Below are positions 44,287-52,305 of a stretch of DNA of 63,728 nt, in pieces. The position numbers and the translations under genes are program-made. The stretch comes from Clostridium sp. Its GTDB lineage: Bacteria > Bacillota > Clostridia > Clostridiales > Clostridiaceae. The notes under the pieces are model-generated. The model had not been told where the DNA came from, ran no database searches, and saw only the letters and a program-made list of their open reading frames with translations. The stretch's first letter is position 1. Each line of letters starts with the position of its first letter. The DNA is taken from NCBI GenBank assembly GCA_029851835.1, contig JARKVD010000001.1:1-63728 (forward strand), read 5' to 3'.

Positions 44287-45714
44287 ATGAATTATAGAGA
44301 ATCACTACAAGTTCAGGAGGCTAGGGAAGTTGCAGTTATCCCACAGTCTACAGGAAGGTTGCAGGTCCAGGTATATAGAGTAAATTCAACTATACCGATT
44401 GCTAATGCTAATGTCACCATAGTAAGATCTGGGGGAGGGCCAAGGGAGCAAGTAACTACATTAACTACAAATGCTGAAGGTCAGACTGCAACAATGGAAT
44501 TAGATGCACCTCCAATAGATAGATCCCTTGATATAAACAATGAATTGATACCATATTCCCTATATGATGTAAGGGTAATTGTACCAGGGTATGATGAGTT
44601 ACTTATTGTTGGATGCCAGATTCTACCTGATCAGACAGCACTTCAAGTGTGTAATATGATTCCTTCAAGTATAAATCGAGAAACAGGAGAAGTAGAAACT
44701 GAATATAGGATAATAGAAATTCCAGACAATAGACAGTTTGGGGACTTTCCTCCTAAAATACCAGAAGATCCCGATAAGCCATTACCACGACCACCAAGTG
44801 GGCTCGTTGTATTGCCTAACCCAGTTGTACCAGAGTTTATTATAGTCCATGATGGAGTACCTAGTGATACATCAGCCACTAATTATAGAGTTCCTTATAA
44901 GGATTATATTAAAAATGTTGCCAGCAGTGAAATTTATGCTACATGGCCAGAATCAACTATTAGAGCAAATGTTTACTGTATAATTTCCTTTACTCTTAAT
45001 AGAATTTATACTGAATGGTATAAGGGTAAAGGCTATGATTTTGATATAACAAATTCAACTGCTTATGACCAATTTTTCTCCTATGGAAGAAATATATATG
45101 ATAATATTAGCCTTATAGTAGATGAAATATTTTCAACATATGTTAAGCGTGAAGGAGCAAAACAACCACTATTGACTCAATATTGTGATGGTAGAAATGT
45201 GCAATGTCCGGGATGGTTAACTCAGTGGGGAAGTAAGGATTTGGGTGAGGCAGGTTATGTACCTTTTGAAATTCTAACTAATTTTTTTGGAAATGATATT
45301 ACTCTTGAAAGAGCTCAAGTTGTGGAAGGAAGCCCTCAATCTTATCCAGGATTTGTACTTTCTATAGGAAGTAGTGGCCCACCTGTAAGAACAGTACAAG
45401 AATTTTTAAATAGGATTTCTCAAAACTATCCTCTTATACCTAAGGTTGCGGTAAATGGGCAATACGGACCAGAAACTGCAGAACAAGTACGGGTATTTCA
45501 ACAAATATTTAATTTGCCTCAAACAGGCCAAGTAGATTATGCAACGTGGTATAAGATTTCTGCAATATATGTTGGAGTTACAAAGATAGCAGAGTTAAGG
45601 TCTGATACTAGGAGTGAAATTGAGGAAGAGTATGATGTATTTATTCCACCATTCCCTCCATTATGGGATTCAAAGCAGCCAAGGGTAAGATATCCTAGGA
45701 ATCCTTCAAGGTAG
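44287..45714 (+). CDS. SleC-type spore cortex-lytic protein, extended paralogue
   Basis: This 475-residue paralogue of the next gene has an N-terminal propeptide-like beta domain, a proline-rich linker (EDPDKPLPRPPSGLVVLP) and a SpoIID-like lytic transglycosylase domain with probable catalytic Glu215 (VASSEIYATWPES). It ends in a peptidoglycan-binding domain (QEFLNRISQNYP...FNLPQTGQVDYATWY). Compared with its neighbour it has about 20 extra N-terminal and 35 extra C-terminal residues (acidic then Pro/Arg-rich). It likely degrades or modifies cortex after Csp cleavage. AAGGAGA precedes the ATG. Confidence 0.88.
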   Translation: MNYRESLQVQEAREVAVIPQSTGRLQVQVYRVNSTIPIANANVTIVRSGGGPREQVTTLTTNAEGQTATMELDAPPIDRSLDINNELIPYSLYDVRVIVPGYDELLIVGCQILPDQTALQVCNMIPSSINRETGEVETEYRIIEIPDNRQFGDFPPKIPEDPDKPLPRPPSGLVVLPNPVVPEFIIVHDGVPSDTSATNYRVPYKDYIKNVASSEIYATWPESTIRANVYCIISFTLNRIYTEWYKGKGYDFDITNSTAYDQFFSYGRNIYDNISLIVDEIFSTYVKREGAKQPLLTQYCDGRNVQCPGWLTQWGSKDLGEAGYVPFEILTNFFGNDITLERAQVVEGSPQSYPGFVLSIGSSGPPVRTVQEFLNRISQNYPLIPKVAVNGQYGPETAEQVRVFQQIFNLPQTGQVDYATWYKISAIYVGVTKIAELRSDTRSEIEEEYDVFIPPFPPLWDSKQPRVRYPRNPSR

Positions 45715-45717
45715 AGT

Positions 45718-45745
45718 ACCTATTTTCATTGTGCATCATAAAATA
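45718..45745 (+). promoter_or_regulatory. SigK-like promoter before sleC
   Basis: AC (45718-45719), 17 bases, CATAAAATA (45737-45745). The leader that follows (ATG-AGTA...TTAAGGAGA) closely resembles that of the upstream paralogue, so promoter and leader were probably duplicated with the gene. Confidence 0.5.
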
Positions 45746-45775
45746 TAAATGCAGTACTATTTTAAGGAGATTTTT

Positions 45776-47059
45776 ATGGCTGACATAGGGAATTTACAAG
45801 TTCAGGTGTATGAAAGAAATACATTTATACCAATCCCTAATGCAAGGGTTACCATATCTAATGCAAATGAAGGTGGAAATACAGGGTTACAACCAACGAC
45901 TTTAATAACTGATATTGAAGGTAGAACAATGGTATTACAGATGGAGACTCCATCAATAGATAGGTCACTTAATAAGGACAATACACAGATTCCATATGCC
46001 CTAGTAAATATCAAAGTAGTTGCAGATGGATATGCTGATTTACTTATAAATGGAGTTCAAGTATTACCATTTGAAAAAGCAATTCAGGTTGCGAACTTAA
46101 TTAAATCTCCATTAAGCAGAGAGATGGATCAAAATGTAGAGTTACAGGAGATAATTAATATTCCACCTAATGTTCAATTTGGTCAATTTCCACCCAAAAT
46201 TCCTGAAGATCCTAATAAGCCTCTTCCACCACCACCTAGCGGATTAGTAGTTTTACCAGAACCAGTAATACCGGAATTTATTACTGTACATGCAGGCGCA
46301 CCAGGTGACAGCAGTGCTCCCAATTATAGGGTTCTTTATACTGATTATCTTAAGAATGTGGCCAGCAGTGAAATTTATGCAACTTGGCCAGATAGTACAA
46401 TAAGAGCTAATATATATGTTATAAACTCTTTTGCCCTAAATAGAATTTATACAGAATGGTATAGAAGTAAAGGATATGACTTTGATGTTACAAATTCTAC
46501 AGCATATGATCAGGCTTTTGTTTACGGAAGAAATATCTTTGAAAATATAGGGGTTATAGTAGATGAACTTTTCTCTACTTATGTTAAAAGAGAGAGAGCA
46601 AAGCAACCTTTATTAACTCAATATTGTGATGGTAAATATGTTCAATGTCCAGAGTGGATGACACAATGGGGAAGTAAGGATTTAGGTGAACAGGGATATA
46701 CTCCATATGAGATATTAACTTATTACTATGGTAATGATATTATTCTTGATACAGCGCCGAAGGTATCAGGATCTCCAAGGTCATATCCAGGTTATATTTT
46801 AAAGGAAGGAAGTAGGGGTGAGCCCGTTAAGGTTGTTCAAACTTTTCTGAACCGAATAGCTCAGAATTATCCATTAATAGGTAAGGTTGCAATTGATAGT
46901 GTATATGGGCCTTCAACTACTCAGCAGGTAAAACTTTTCCAACAGGTGTTTAACTTACCACAAACAGGCCAAGTTGATTATGCAACTTGGTATAAGATAT
47001 CAGCAATTTATACAGGAGTGACACGAATTGCTGAGCTTAAGGGAGCGGACATTGGTTAG
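45776..47059 (+). CDS. sleC: Spore cortex-lytic enzyme SleC
   Basis: At 427 residues this matches clostridial pre-pro-SleC. The propeptide (1 to about 158) begins MADIGNLQVQVYERNT. By analogy with the known Csp cleavage, processing would fall near SGLVVL-PEPV (about 158-160). The SpoIID-like hydrolase domain has Glu199 (VASSEIYATWPDS), and residues 335-410 form a peptidoglycan-binding domain. The active form cuts cortex glycan during germination. ATG 45776 follows AAGGAGA; an in-frame ATG 27 bases earlier has no such site. It closes the csp locus. Confidence 0.94.
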   Translation: MADIGNLQVQVYERNTFIPIPNARVTISNANEGGNTGLQPTTLITDIEGRTMVLQMETPSIDRSLNKDNTQIPYALVNIKVVADGYADLLINGVQVLPFEKAIQVANLIKSPLSREMDQNVELQEIINIPPNVQFGQFPPKIPEDPNKPLPPPPSGLVVLPEPVIPEFITVHAGAPGDSSAPNYRVLYTDYLKNVASSEIYATWPDSTIRANIYVINSFALNRIYTEWYRSKGYDFDVTNSTAYDQAFVYGRNIFENIGVIVDELFSTYVKRERAKQPLLTQYCDGKYVQCPEWMTQWGSKDLGEQGYTPYEILTYYYGNDIILDTAPKVSGSPRSYPGYILKEGSRGEPVKVVQTFLNRIAQNYPLIGKVAIDSVYGPSTTQQVKLFQQVFNLPQTGQVDYATWYKISAIYTGVTRIAELKGADIG

Positions 47060-47164
47060 AATAGACAGCATAGTGATAAAGAATATAGGTAGTTTATATC
47101 TAAAGTACGTTTCACTGAAGTTAATGATGCTCCAAGAGTAAAGTATCTAATTAAATAGATTATA

Positions 47165-47200
47165 AATCCAAGCTATTTATATTTAGCTTGGATTTTTATT
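47165..47200 (+). terminator. Terminator of the germination locus
   Basis: AATCCAAGCTA (47165-47175) pairs perfectly with TAGCTTGGATT (47184-47194), followed by TTTATTT. Confidence 0.9.
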
Positions 47201-47358
47201 TGTAAATAAGGTTATTGACACTAGAATGACAAATAAGGAGAATAAAATATAGTTAATATATTGTGAAATGTAAAGTTTAAGAGTAAATCTTACGAGAAAT
47301 TAGATATAATTATAGATGAATTTGAACATAAAAAATAGGCGTATTGGGGTGAACCACA

Positions 47359-48036
47359 ATGAATAATATAAATATTTTATTGGTTGATGATGAAGAAAAT
47401 ATAAGAAATTTATTAGGGGCATATTTAAAAAAAGAAGGCTATAATATTTTCCATAGTGAAAATGGAATAAGGGCATTGGAAGTCTTAAACAAGGAATCAA
47501 TTCAGTTAATTATATTAGACATAATGATGCCTGTTATGGATGGATTTGAAACTCTTAAACATATAAGAAGTAAATGGGATATACCAGTAATAATGCTCAG
47601 TGCTAAGGCTGAAGATGAGGATAAGCTTTTTGCTTTAGGCTTTGGAGCTGATAATTATGAAACTAAACCTTTTAGTCCTAAGGTTCTTGTGGCAAAGATT
47701 AAAGCTCTTATAAAAAGGGTTTATGTGGAGACACAGGAAAAAGAGTCAGGGGTGACAATTGAGGATTTGTATATAGATGCTGATGGACATAGAGTTACAG
47801 TAAGTGGTGGAGATATAAACCTTTCTCCAACAGAATTCTCTTTACTTATTTATCTATTAGAAAATAAGAATATAGTTTTATCAAGAGAGCAGATTTTAAC
47901 GAAAATATGGGGATATGATTTTGAAGGAGACATTAGAGTTGTTGATACAACTATTAAAAGATTAAGAGAAAAACTAAAGCATATGAATAAGCTCATTGTC
48001 ACTGTACGAGGATTTGGATATAAGGTTGAGGTGTAA
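47359..48036 (+). CDS. OmpR/PhoB-type response regulator
   Basis: The 225-residue regulator has a receiver domain (acidic pocket D10, D11; phospho-acceptor Asp54 in IILDIMMP; Lys in TKPF) and a C-terminal winged helix (LSPTEFSLLIYLLENKN, SREQIL, VDTTIKRLREKL, TVRGFGYKVEV). The segment usually reading DDYxTKPF is DNYETKPF, a mild variant. The adjacent kinase gene starts 6 bases downstream, so the pair is a standard two-component system. The GGGGTG site precedes the ATG. Target genes are unknown. Confidence 0.95.
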   Translation: MNNINILLVDDEENIRNLLGAYLKKEGYNIFHSENGIRALEVLNKESIQLIILDIMMPVMDGFETLKHIRSKWDIPVIMLSAKAEDEDKLFALGFGADNYETKPFSPKVLVAKIKALIKRVYVETQEKESGVTIEDLYIDADGHRVTVSGGDINLSPTEFSLLIYLLENKNIVLSREQILTKIWGYDFEGDIRVVDTTIKRLREKLKHMNKLIVTVRGFGYKVEV

Positions 48037-48042
48037 TAATCA

Positions 48043-49575
48043 ATGGAGCAGATTAAAAGATATATTACGTATGTTATTGATAAAATAAAGAAAAGTATTA
48101 CTGCTAAGATGTTCATTATTACAACCATGGTTTTCATATCATTTTTAATTATTACACTGACTAGTCAAAGGATGTTATTTGAAAATGCTTACTATAATCA
48201 AAAGGAGTCGGACATTAAGAGTAACGTATTAAAGTTTAAAAACACTTTAACTACAGCTAATGATGAAAGTGAGATTTTAGGGAGTATAGCTAAATTTGAA
48301 AGTCAATATAAGACTTCAGTTGCAGTTTTAAATACCCAGACTAATCTAATTGTGTATTTTAAAACCAATTCTGAAGTTGTGGATAATAATAATAGAAATA
48401 TGTTTAATTATATTGTTAGAATAATGCAATCAGATGGGAAGCTAATCACAAAGCTACTCAATGATGAGCAGATTACAATCTCTTTTACAGATTCAAAGGG
48501 TGAAACAAAATATTTAGCTTCAGCTGTAATGGATGGCAATAATATTATAATAGGATACACCTCTCTTCAGTATGTAAAAGAAGCCGTTACTGTGATAGGA
48601 ACCTTCTATAAGTACTTCTTTATCATGGCTATTTTACTAATTATAGTTTTATGCTTTATGTATTCTAGATTCATAACCAGACCTTTAAGAGGAATAAATA
48701 AAGTTGCAACAAAAATGAGTGGCTTAGATTTTACTGAAAAGTGTTTAGTTAAATCTGAAGATGAACTTGGAAACTTAGGAAGTACAATGAACTTTTTGGG
48801 AGAAAATCTAGATGAGGCATTAACATCTTTGAAAGAGGTTAACAGTAAGCTTCAGGAGGATATAGAGAGAGAAAGAAAAATTGAAAGTATGAGAAAAGAA
48901 TTTATTGCAGATGTATCTCATGAACTAAAAACACCTATTACCCTAATTAAAGGTTATACGGAAGGCATTAAGGACGGTATATTTGTTGACGAGGGGCTAG
49001 ACAGTTCCTTAGATGTTATTCTACAGGAAGCAGATAAAATGGGTAACTTAGTTAAAGATATGCTAGAATTGTCCTCTTTAGAAAGTGGAAAGATTACTTT
49101 AAATAAGGAAAGCTTTGAAGTGGATGAACTCATAAGAAATGTGCTTAAAAAACTTAGCCACAGTATAGACTCAAAAGAAATTAAAGTGGAAACTAAGCTT
49201 TACAGCTGTAAGGCTGTTGGGGAAGTGTTTAAACTAGATCAGGTAGTGACCAACTTTTTAACTAATGCAATTAGACATACACCTGTAGGAGGAAAAATCA
49301 ATATTGTTATGAATAAGGTTTTAGAAGGCATTAGAATTGAATTTGAGAATTCAGGTAGCCATATTGAAGGTGAAGAGCTAAATAAGATATGGGATAAATT
49401 TTATAAGGTTGATAAGTCTAGAAATAGAAAAGAAGGCGGCACTGGTTTAGGTTTATCCATAGTTAAAAATATTATAGAACTTCATGGAGGAACCTATGGA
49501 GCTGAGAACACAGATATAGGTGTGAAGTTTTACTTTACTCTACCTAGTAGCGTAAGTGAGAATAAGGAAGTTTAG
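48043..49575 (+). CDS. HAMP-domain sensor histidine kinase
   Basis: The 510-residue partner of the upstream regulator has transmembrane helices at about 20-42 and 186-208 flanking an extracytoplasmic sensor loop of about 140 residues. A HAMP linker (RFITRPLRGINKVATKMS) follows, then HisKA with His293 in DVSHELKTPITLIKGY, and HATPase (N box FLTNAIRHT, GGTGLGLSIVKNI). The usual DxGxGI G1 box is changed to a FENSGSHIEG form, common in this kinase subfamily. A GAGGTG site lies at the end of the regulator gene. Confidence 0.95.
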   Translation: MEQIKRYITYVIDKIKKSITAKMFIITTMVFISFLIITLTSQRMLFENAYYNQKESDIKSNVLKFKNTLTTANDESEILGSIAKFESQYKTSVAVLNTQTNLIVYFKTNSEVVDNNNRNMFNYIVRIMQSDGKLITKLLNDEQITISFTDSKGETKYLASAVMDGNNIIIGYTSLQYVKEAVTVIGTFYKYFFIMAILLIIVLCFMYSRFITRPLRGINKVATKMSGLDFTEKCLVKSEDELGNLGSTMNFLGENLDEALTSLKEVNSKLQEDIERERKIESMRKEFIADVSHELKTPITLIKGYTEGIKDGIFVDEGLDSSLDVILQEADKMGNLVKDMLELSSLESGKITLNKESFEVDELIRNVLKKLSHSIDSKEIKVETKLYSCKAVGEVFKLDQVVTNFLTNAIRHTPVGGKINIVMNKVLEGIRIEFENSGSHIEGEELNKIWDKFYKVDKSRNRKEGGTGLGLSIVKNIIELHGGTYGAENTDIGVKFYFTLPSSVSENKEV

Positions 49576-49598
49576 GGAAAAGAAACAATGGTGAAGAA

Positions 49599-50228
49599 AT
49601 GGAAAAGCAATATAAAATAAAGCAGGTGACAAAGCTTTATGATACATGTGAGTTTTGTGGAGTGCCAATGATAAATTGTATCTGTGATATGATCCCAGAG
49701 ATTAATACTGAGGCTCAGATATGGATATTGTCTTCTCAAAAGGAAGTAACAAGACCAACTAATACAGCTAGATTAATAAAGCTTGCAAATAAAGATTCTA
49801 CAGAAATATTTATTTGGGAAAGAGTAGTGCATCCAGAGAAGCTAATTGACCTTGTTGAAGGTGGAGACTTTGATGTATATTTGTTATTTCCTGCAGATGA
49901 GGAGAATAAATATAGGGAAAAGACTTTTGAAAAAAGCAGTAAGAATGCAGCCTTTATAATTATTGATGGAACCTGGCAGGAAGCAAGAAAGATATTTAAT
50001 AGGAGTCCATATTTAAAGAAGTTGCCTCTATTAACTTTAAACATAGATAATGAATCTAGATTTAAATTAAGGAGAGGTATTCCAGATGGCGGGATATGCA
50101 CCATTGAAGCTGCAATGAAGGTGTTGGAGTTAAATGGTGAGCACTCATCAGCGAAGTCACTAGAAGAAACCTTTGAGCTATTTCAAAAAAATTATAAAGC
50201 TGGAGCCAGCGGACATAAATGTGAATAG
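49599..50228 (+). CDS. DTW-domain tRNA-uridine aminocarboxypropyltransferase-like protein
   Basis: The 209-residue DTW protein has an N-terminal zinc-type cysteine set (C17, C20, C27 and C29 in CEFCGVPMINCIC) and the family motif DGTWQEA. It also has RRGIPDGGICTIEAA near the C terminus. DTW proteins install acp3U in tRNA. GGTGAAG precedes the ATG. It follows the kinase gene closely but is functionally unrelated. A strong two-way terminator follows. Confidence 0.9.
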   Translation: MEKQYKIKQVTKLYDTCEFCGVPMINCICDMIPEINTEAQIWILSSQKEVTRPTNTARLIKLANKDSTEIFIWERVVHPEKLIDLVEGGDFDVYLLFPADEENKYREKTFEKSSKNAAFIIIDGTWQEARKIFNRSPYLKKLPLLTLNIDNESRFKLRRGIPDGGICTIEAAMKVLELNGEHSSAKSLEETFELFQKNYKAGASGHKCE

Positions 50229-50262
50229 AAAAATGGTCAGCAATCTGCTAACCATTTTTTTA
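50229..50262. terminator. Two-way terminator between DTW and radical SAM genes
   Basis: AAAATGGT-C-AGCA (50230-50242) pairs with TGCT-A-ACCATTTT (50246-50258) around a 3-base loop; runs of T and A lie on the two sides. Confidence 0.9.
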
Positions 50263-51165
50263 TATGCCTTGAAGATTAAAATCTGGTACATAGGCAGTGG
50301 TATTACTGCCGCTTTCCTGGATAAAGGCATTTTTAAAGCCTAAATCAATGCAATGGTCAATTAAAGAGTCATAATGACCAGGATTAAGAGTTTTGTTTAT
50401 TTCAGGATACTCACTAGCTTTAAACATAGGAGTGTATTGATTCATTAAGCTTAAAAACACATCATCTCCAAAGGTTTTGTAGATGTAATCCACTACTTTT
50501 TTAGAATCAAAAAGGAGTCCAGGAAGCATTAGATGACGAATAATTACCCCTTTAGTCATAATTCCATTATCATCAAACTCACAAGCCCCAACTTGCTTTA
50601 CCATTTCCTTAATGGTTTCAGAAGCTATATTAAAGTAATTTGGAGCTTTAGAATATTTCACAGCATACTTATCATTAAAGTATTTCAAATCAGGGATATA
50701 GATATCTACATAGCCATTTAAGGATTTTATACTTTCAATGTTCTCATATCCGTTAGAATTATAAACTATTGGAATTGAAAGTCCCTTTTTCTTTGAAATA
50801 TCTAGAGCACAGATGATTTGAGGAATATAGTGAGTAGGATTAACTAGATTAATATTGTGGAATCCTCTGGCCTGTTGCTCTAAAAATATTTCACTAAGAC
50901 GCTCAATGGAAACCTCCTTACCAATGTCCTCTTGGCTGATATGGTGATTCTGGCAAAATACGCAGCGTAGGTTACAGTTTGAGAAAAACACAGTTCCAGA
51001 ACCCATATCGCCAGAAATGCAAGGCTCCTCCCACATATGTCCGTAAGCCTTAGCCAGCTTTACTGCTGCACTGCTTTTGCAGAAGCCAAGGTTTTCAGTA
51101 TTTCGATTTACACCGCAATTACGTGCACATACAGTGCAGTTGTTTAATATATTTAAATCATTCAT
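50260..51165 (-). CDS. Radical SAM protein, PflA-like
   Basis: The 301-residue protein has an N-terminal four-Cys set (C10, C13, C17, C29) followed by the radical SAM motif C64-x3-C68-x2-C71 in SNCNLRCVFCQN, then GSGT and NLVNPTHYIPQ. It belongs to the uncharacterised radical SAM group often annotated as pyruvate formate-lyase activating enzyme-like (COG1313). The true substrate is unknown; no glycyl-radical enzyme is adjacent. The ribosome binding site (AGGAGA) directly follows RNA element copy 5 in its leader. Confidence 0.88.
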   Translation of the reverse strand: MNDLNILNNCTVCARNCGVNRNTENLGFCKSSAAVKLAKAYGHMWEEPCISGDMGSGTVFFSNCNLRCVFCQNHHISQEDIGKEVSIERLSEIFLEQQARGFHNINLVNPTHYIPQIICALDISKKKGLSIPIVYNSNGYENIESIKSLNGYVDIYIPDLKYFNDKYAVKYSKAPNYFNIASETIKEMVKQVGACEFDDNGIMTKGVIIRHLMLPGLLFDSKKVVDYIYKTFGDDVFLSLMNQYTPMFKASEYPEINKTLNPGHYDSLIDHCIDLGFKNAFIQESGSNTTAYVPDFNLQGI

Positions 51166-51176
51166 AATTATCTCCT

Positions 51177-51260
51177 TAAGTGAACGTCCAAATCTTTTAG
51201 TTAGTTACTGGAACTTACTTAGTAGAGCACTCCATCAACTGTTTTTTAGAAAGAGTTTTC
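51177..51260 (-). repeat. Dispersed two-hairpin RNA element, copy 5 (degenerate, minus strand)
   Basis: Read on the minus strand, it keeps the outer pair TAAGT/ACTTA, the GATTTGG arm and ACTC...GGAGT of hairpin I, but the inner stems are damaged. It ends immediately before AGGAGA, the ribosome binding site of the radical SAM gene. Confidence 0.65.
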
Positions 51261-51347
51261 TTTAAATCTTATATATATTATACACAAATTGAACATAATC
51301 CTAAAGAGTAATTGATGGTTTTAGAGTTTTATACAAATTTGAAAATA

Positions 51348-51376
51348 TTGTATAAATATTAAAAACAATGTATAAT
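51348..51376 (+). promoter_or_regulatory. SigA-type promoter
   Basis: TTGTAT (51348-51353), a 17-base spacer and a perfect TATAAT (51371-51376) lie 31 bases before the start of the small membrane protein gene at 51407. Confidence 0.7.
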
Positions 51377-51406
51377 TATATAAAATTTGAGAAATGAGGT
51401 GTGGTA

Positions 51407-51793
51407 ATGAAATCTAATACAAAGAACCGAATACAAGTAATGGTAATGGGAGCTGTTTTGCTAATAGGGTTACTATTTATAGGATACATTGTTTTCGGTA
51501 AGCCTATTGCTGGGGTAGAATATACTCCTATGTTAAAGATTATTGCAGCTGATAATGTAGAGGAAATAGATAAGTGTAAAAAGTATGATACACCTTATGC
51601 ACATAAAATAAAAGAGGGGGATGACTACTTTTTAGAGTATCCTAATGCTGAAAAATATAAATTGACAGAAAAGCAATATGATGAATTAATAGAAAGTAAT
51701 TATTATTGCTTTAAAATAAAATTTTCAAAGATAAGCAATACAAGTAATGGTACTGTAAAATCAATTTATACAGAAAATCCTGTACAGAGATAG
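51407..51793 (+). CDS. Small single-pass membrane protein, unknown function
   Basis: The 128-residue protein has one N-terminal hydrophobic helix (about 10-30, MVMGAVLLIGLLFIGYIVFG) and a hydrophilic outside domain of about 95 residues without Cys pairs beyond two scattered Cys. It could be a membrane-anchored or exported protein. I recognise no family. ATG 51407 has GAGGTG 5 bases upstream. A SigA-type promoter precedes it, so it is probably expressed in vegetative cells. Confidence 0.75.
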   Translation: MKSNTKNRIQVMVMGAVLLIGLLFIGYIVFGKPIAGVEYTPMLKIIAADNVEEIDKCKKYDTPYAHKIKEGDDYFLEYPNAEKYKLTEKQYDELIESNYYCFKIKFSKISNTSNGTVKSIYTENPVQR

Positions 51794-52305
51794 TCTAAGT
51801 GGTGATTATATTAAGTAGTAAATATACTTTGAAGCGTTCTTTTGGAGTTATATAATAAATAAATGATTTTATGATGCAGAGATAAATGAAATTTTTAAAA
51901 AGGATTTTCGGATAATGATTGTGACTACTTTATTTCAAGGTTAATGAAGAAGATTGATTGGAATATTGAGTAAATAGTAGTAGTGTTTTTTTATGAGAAT
52001 AATAAATGGGTGAAAGGGATTGTAATTTACAATCCCTTTTTTAGAGCTATTTAATATTAAGGTTCAAAGGATTAAATTTATATTACTATAAAGATAGACT
52101 TTTACTTCATAAATTAAATATGAAATCAAAAACTTATAGATATCAATCTAAGAGGTATTAATAAACTCATTTTACAATCATATGGATGTTTAGATAAATC
52201 ATCTTAAATAAAATTTTTTAATAATAAGATTTAAAATAATGACATTTAATTGAAGTTTTGCTATAGTATAATATGCAAATATATGTAGAATTTTAGGAGG
52301 GATTT
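51794..52305 (+). other. 512-base gap with terminator, a decayed reading frame and a promoter
   Basis: The gap holds a terminator, AAAGGGATTGT (52013-52023)/ACAATCCCTTT (52029-52039) with a T run. It also holds a stretch at about 51878-51975 that reads like a protein C terminus broken by a frameshift (DAEINEIFKKDF, then DNDCDYFISRLMKKIDWNIE and stop), and the promoter of the next gene. I see no intact gene in it. Confidence 0.5.
52239..52267 (+). promoter_or_regulatory. Probable promoter of the surface protein gene
   Basis: ATGACA (52239-52244), a 17-base spacer and TATAGT (52262-52267) lie 38 bases before the start codon of the 812-residue surface protein. Confidence 0.5.
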
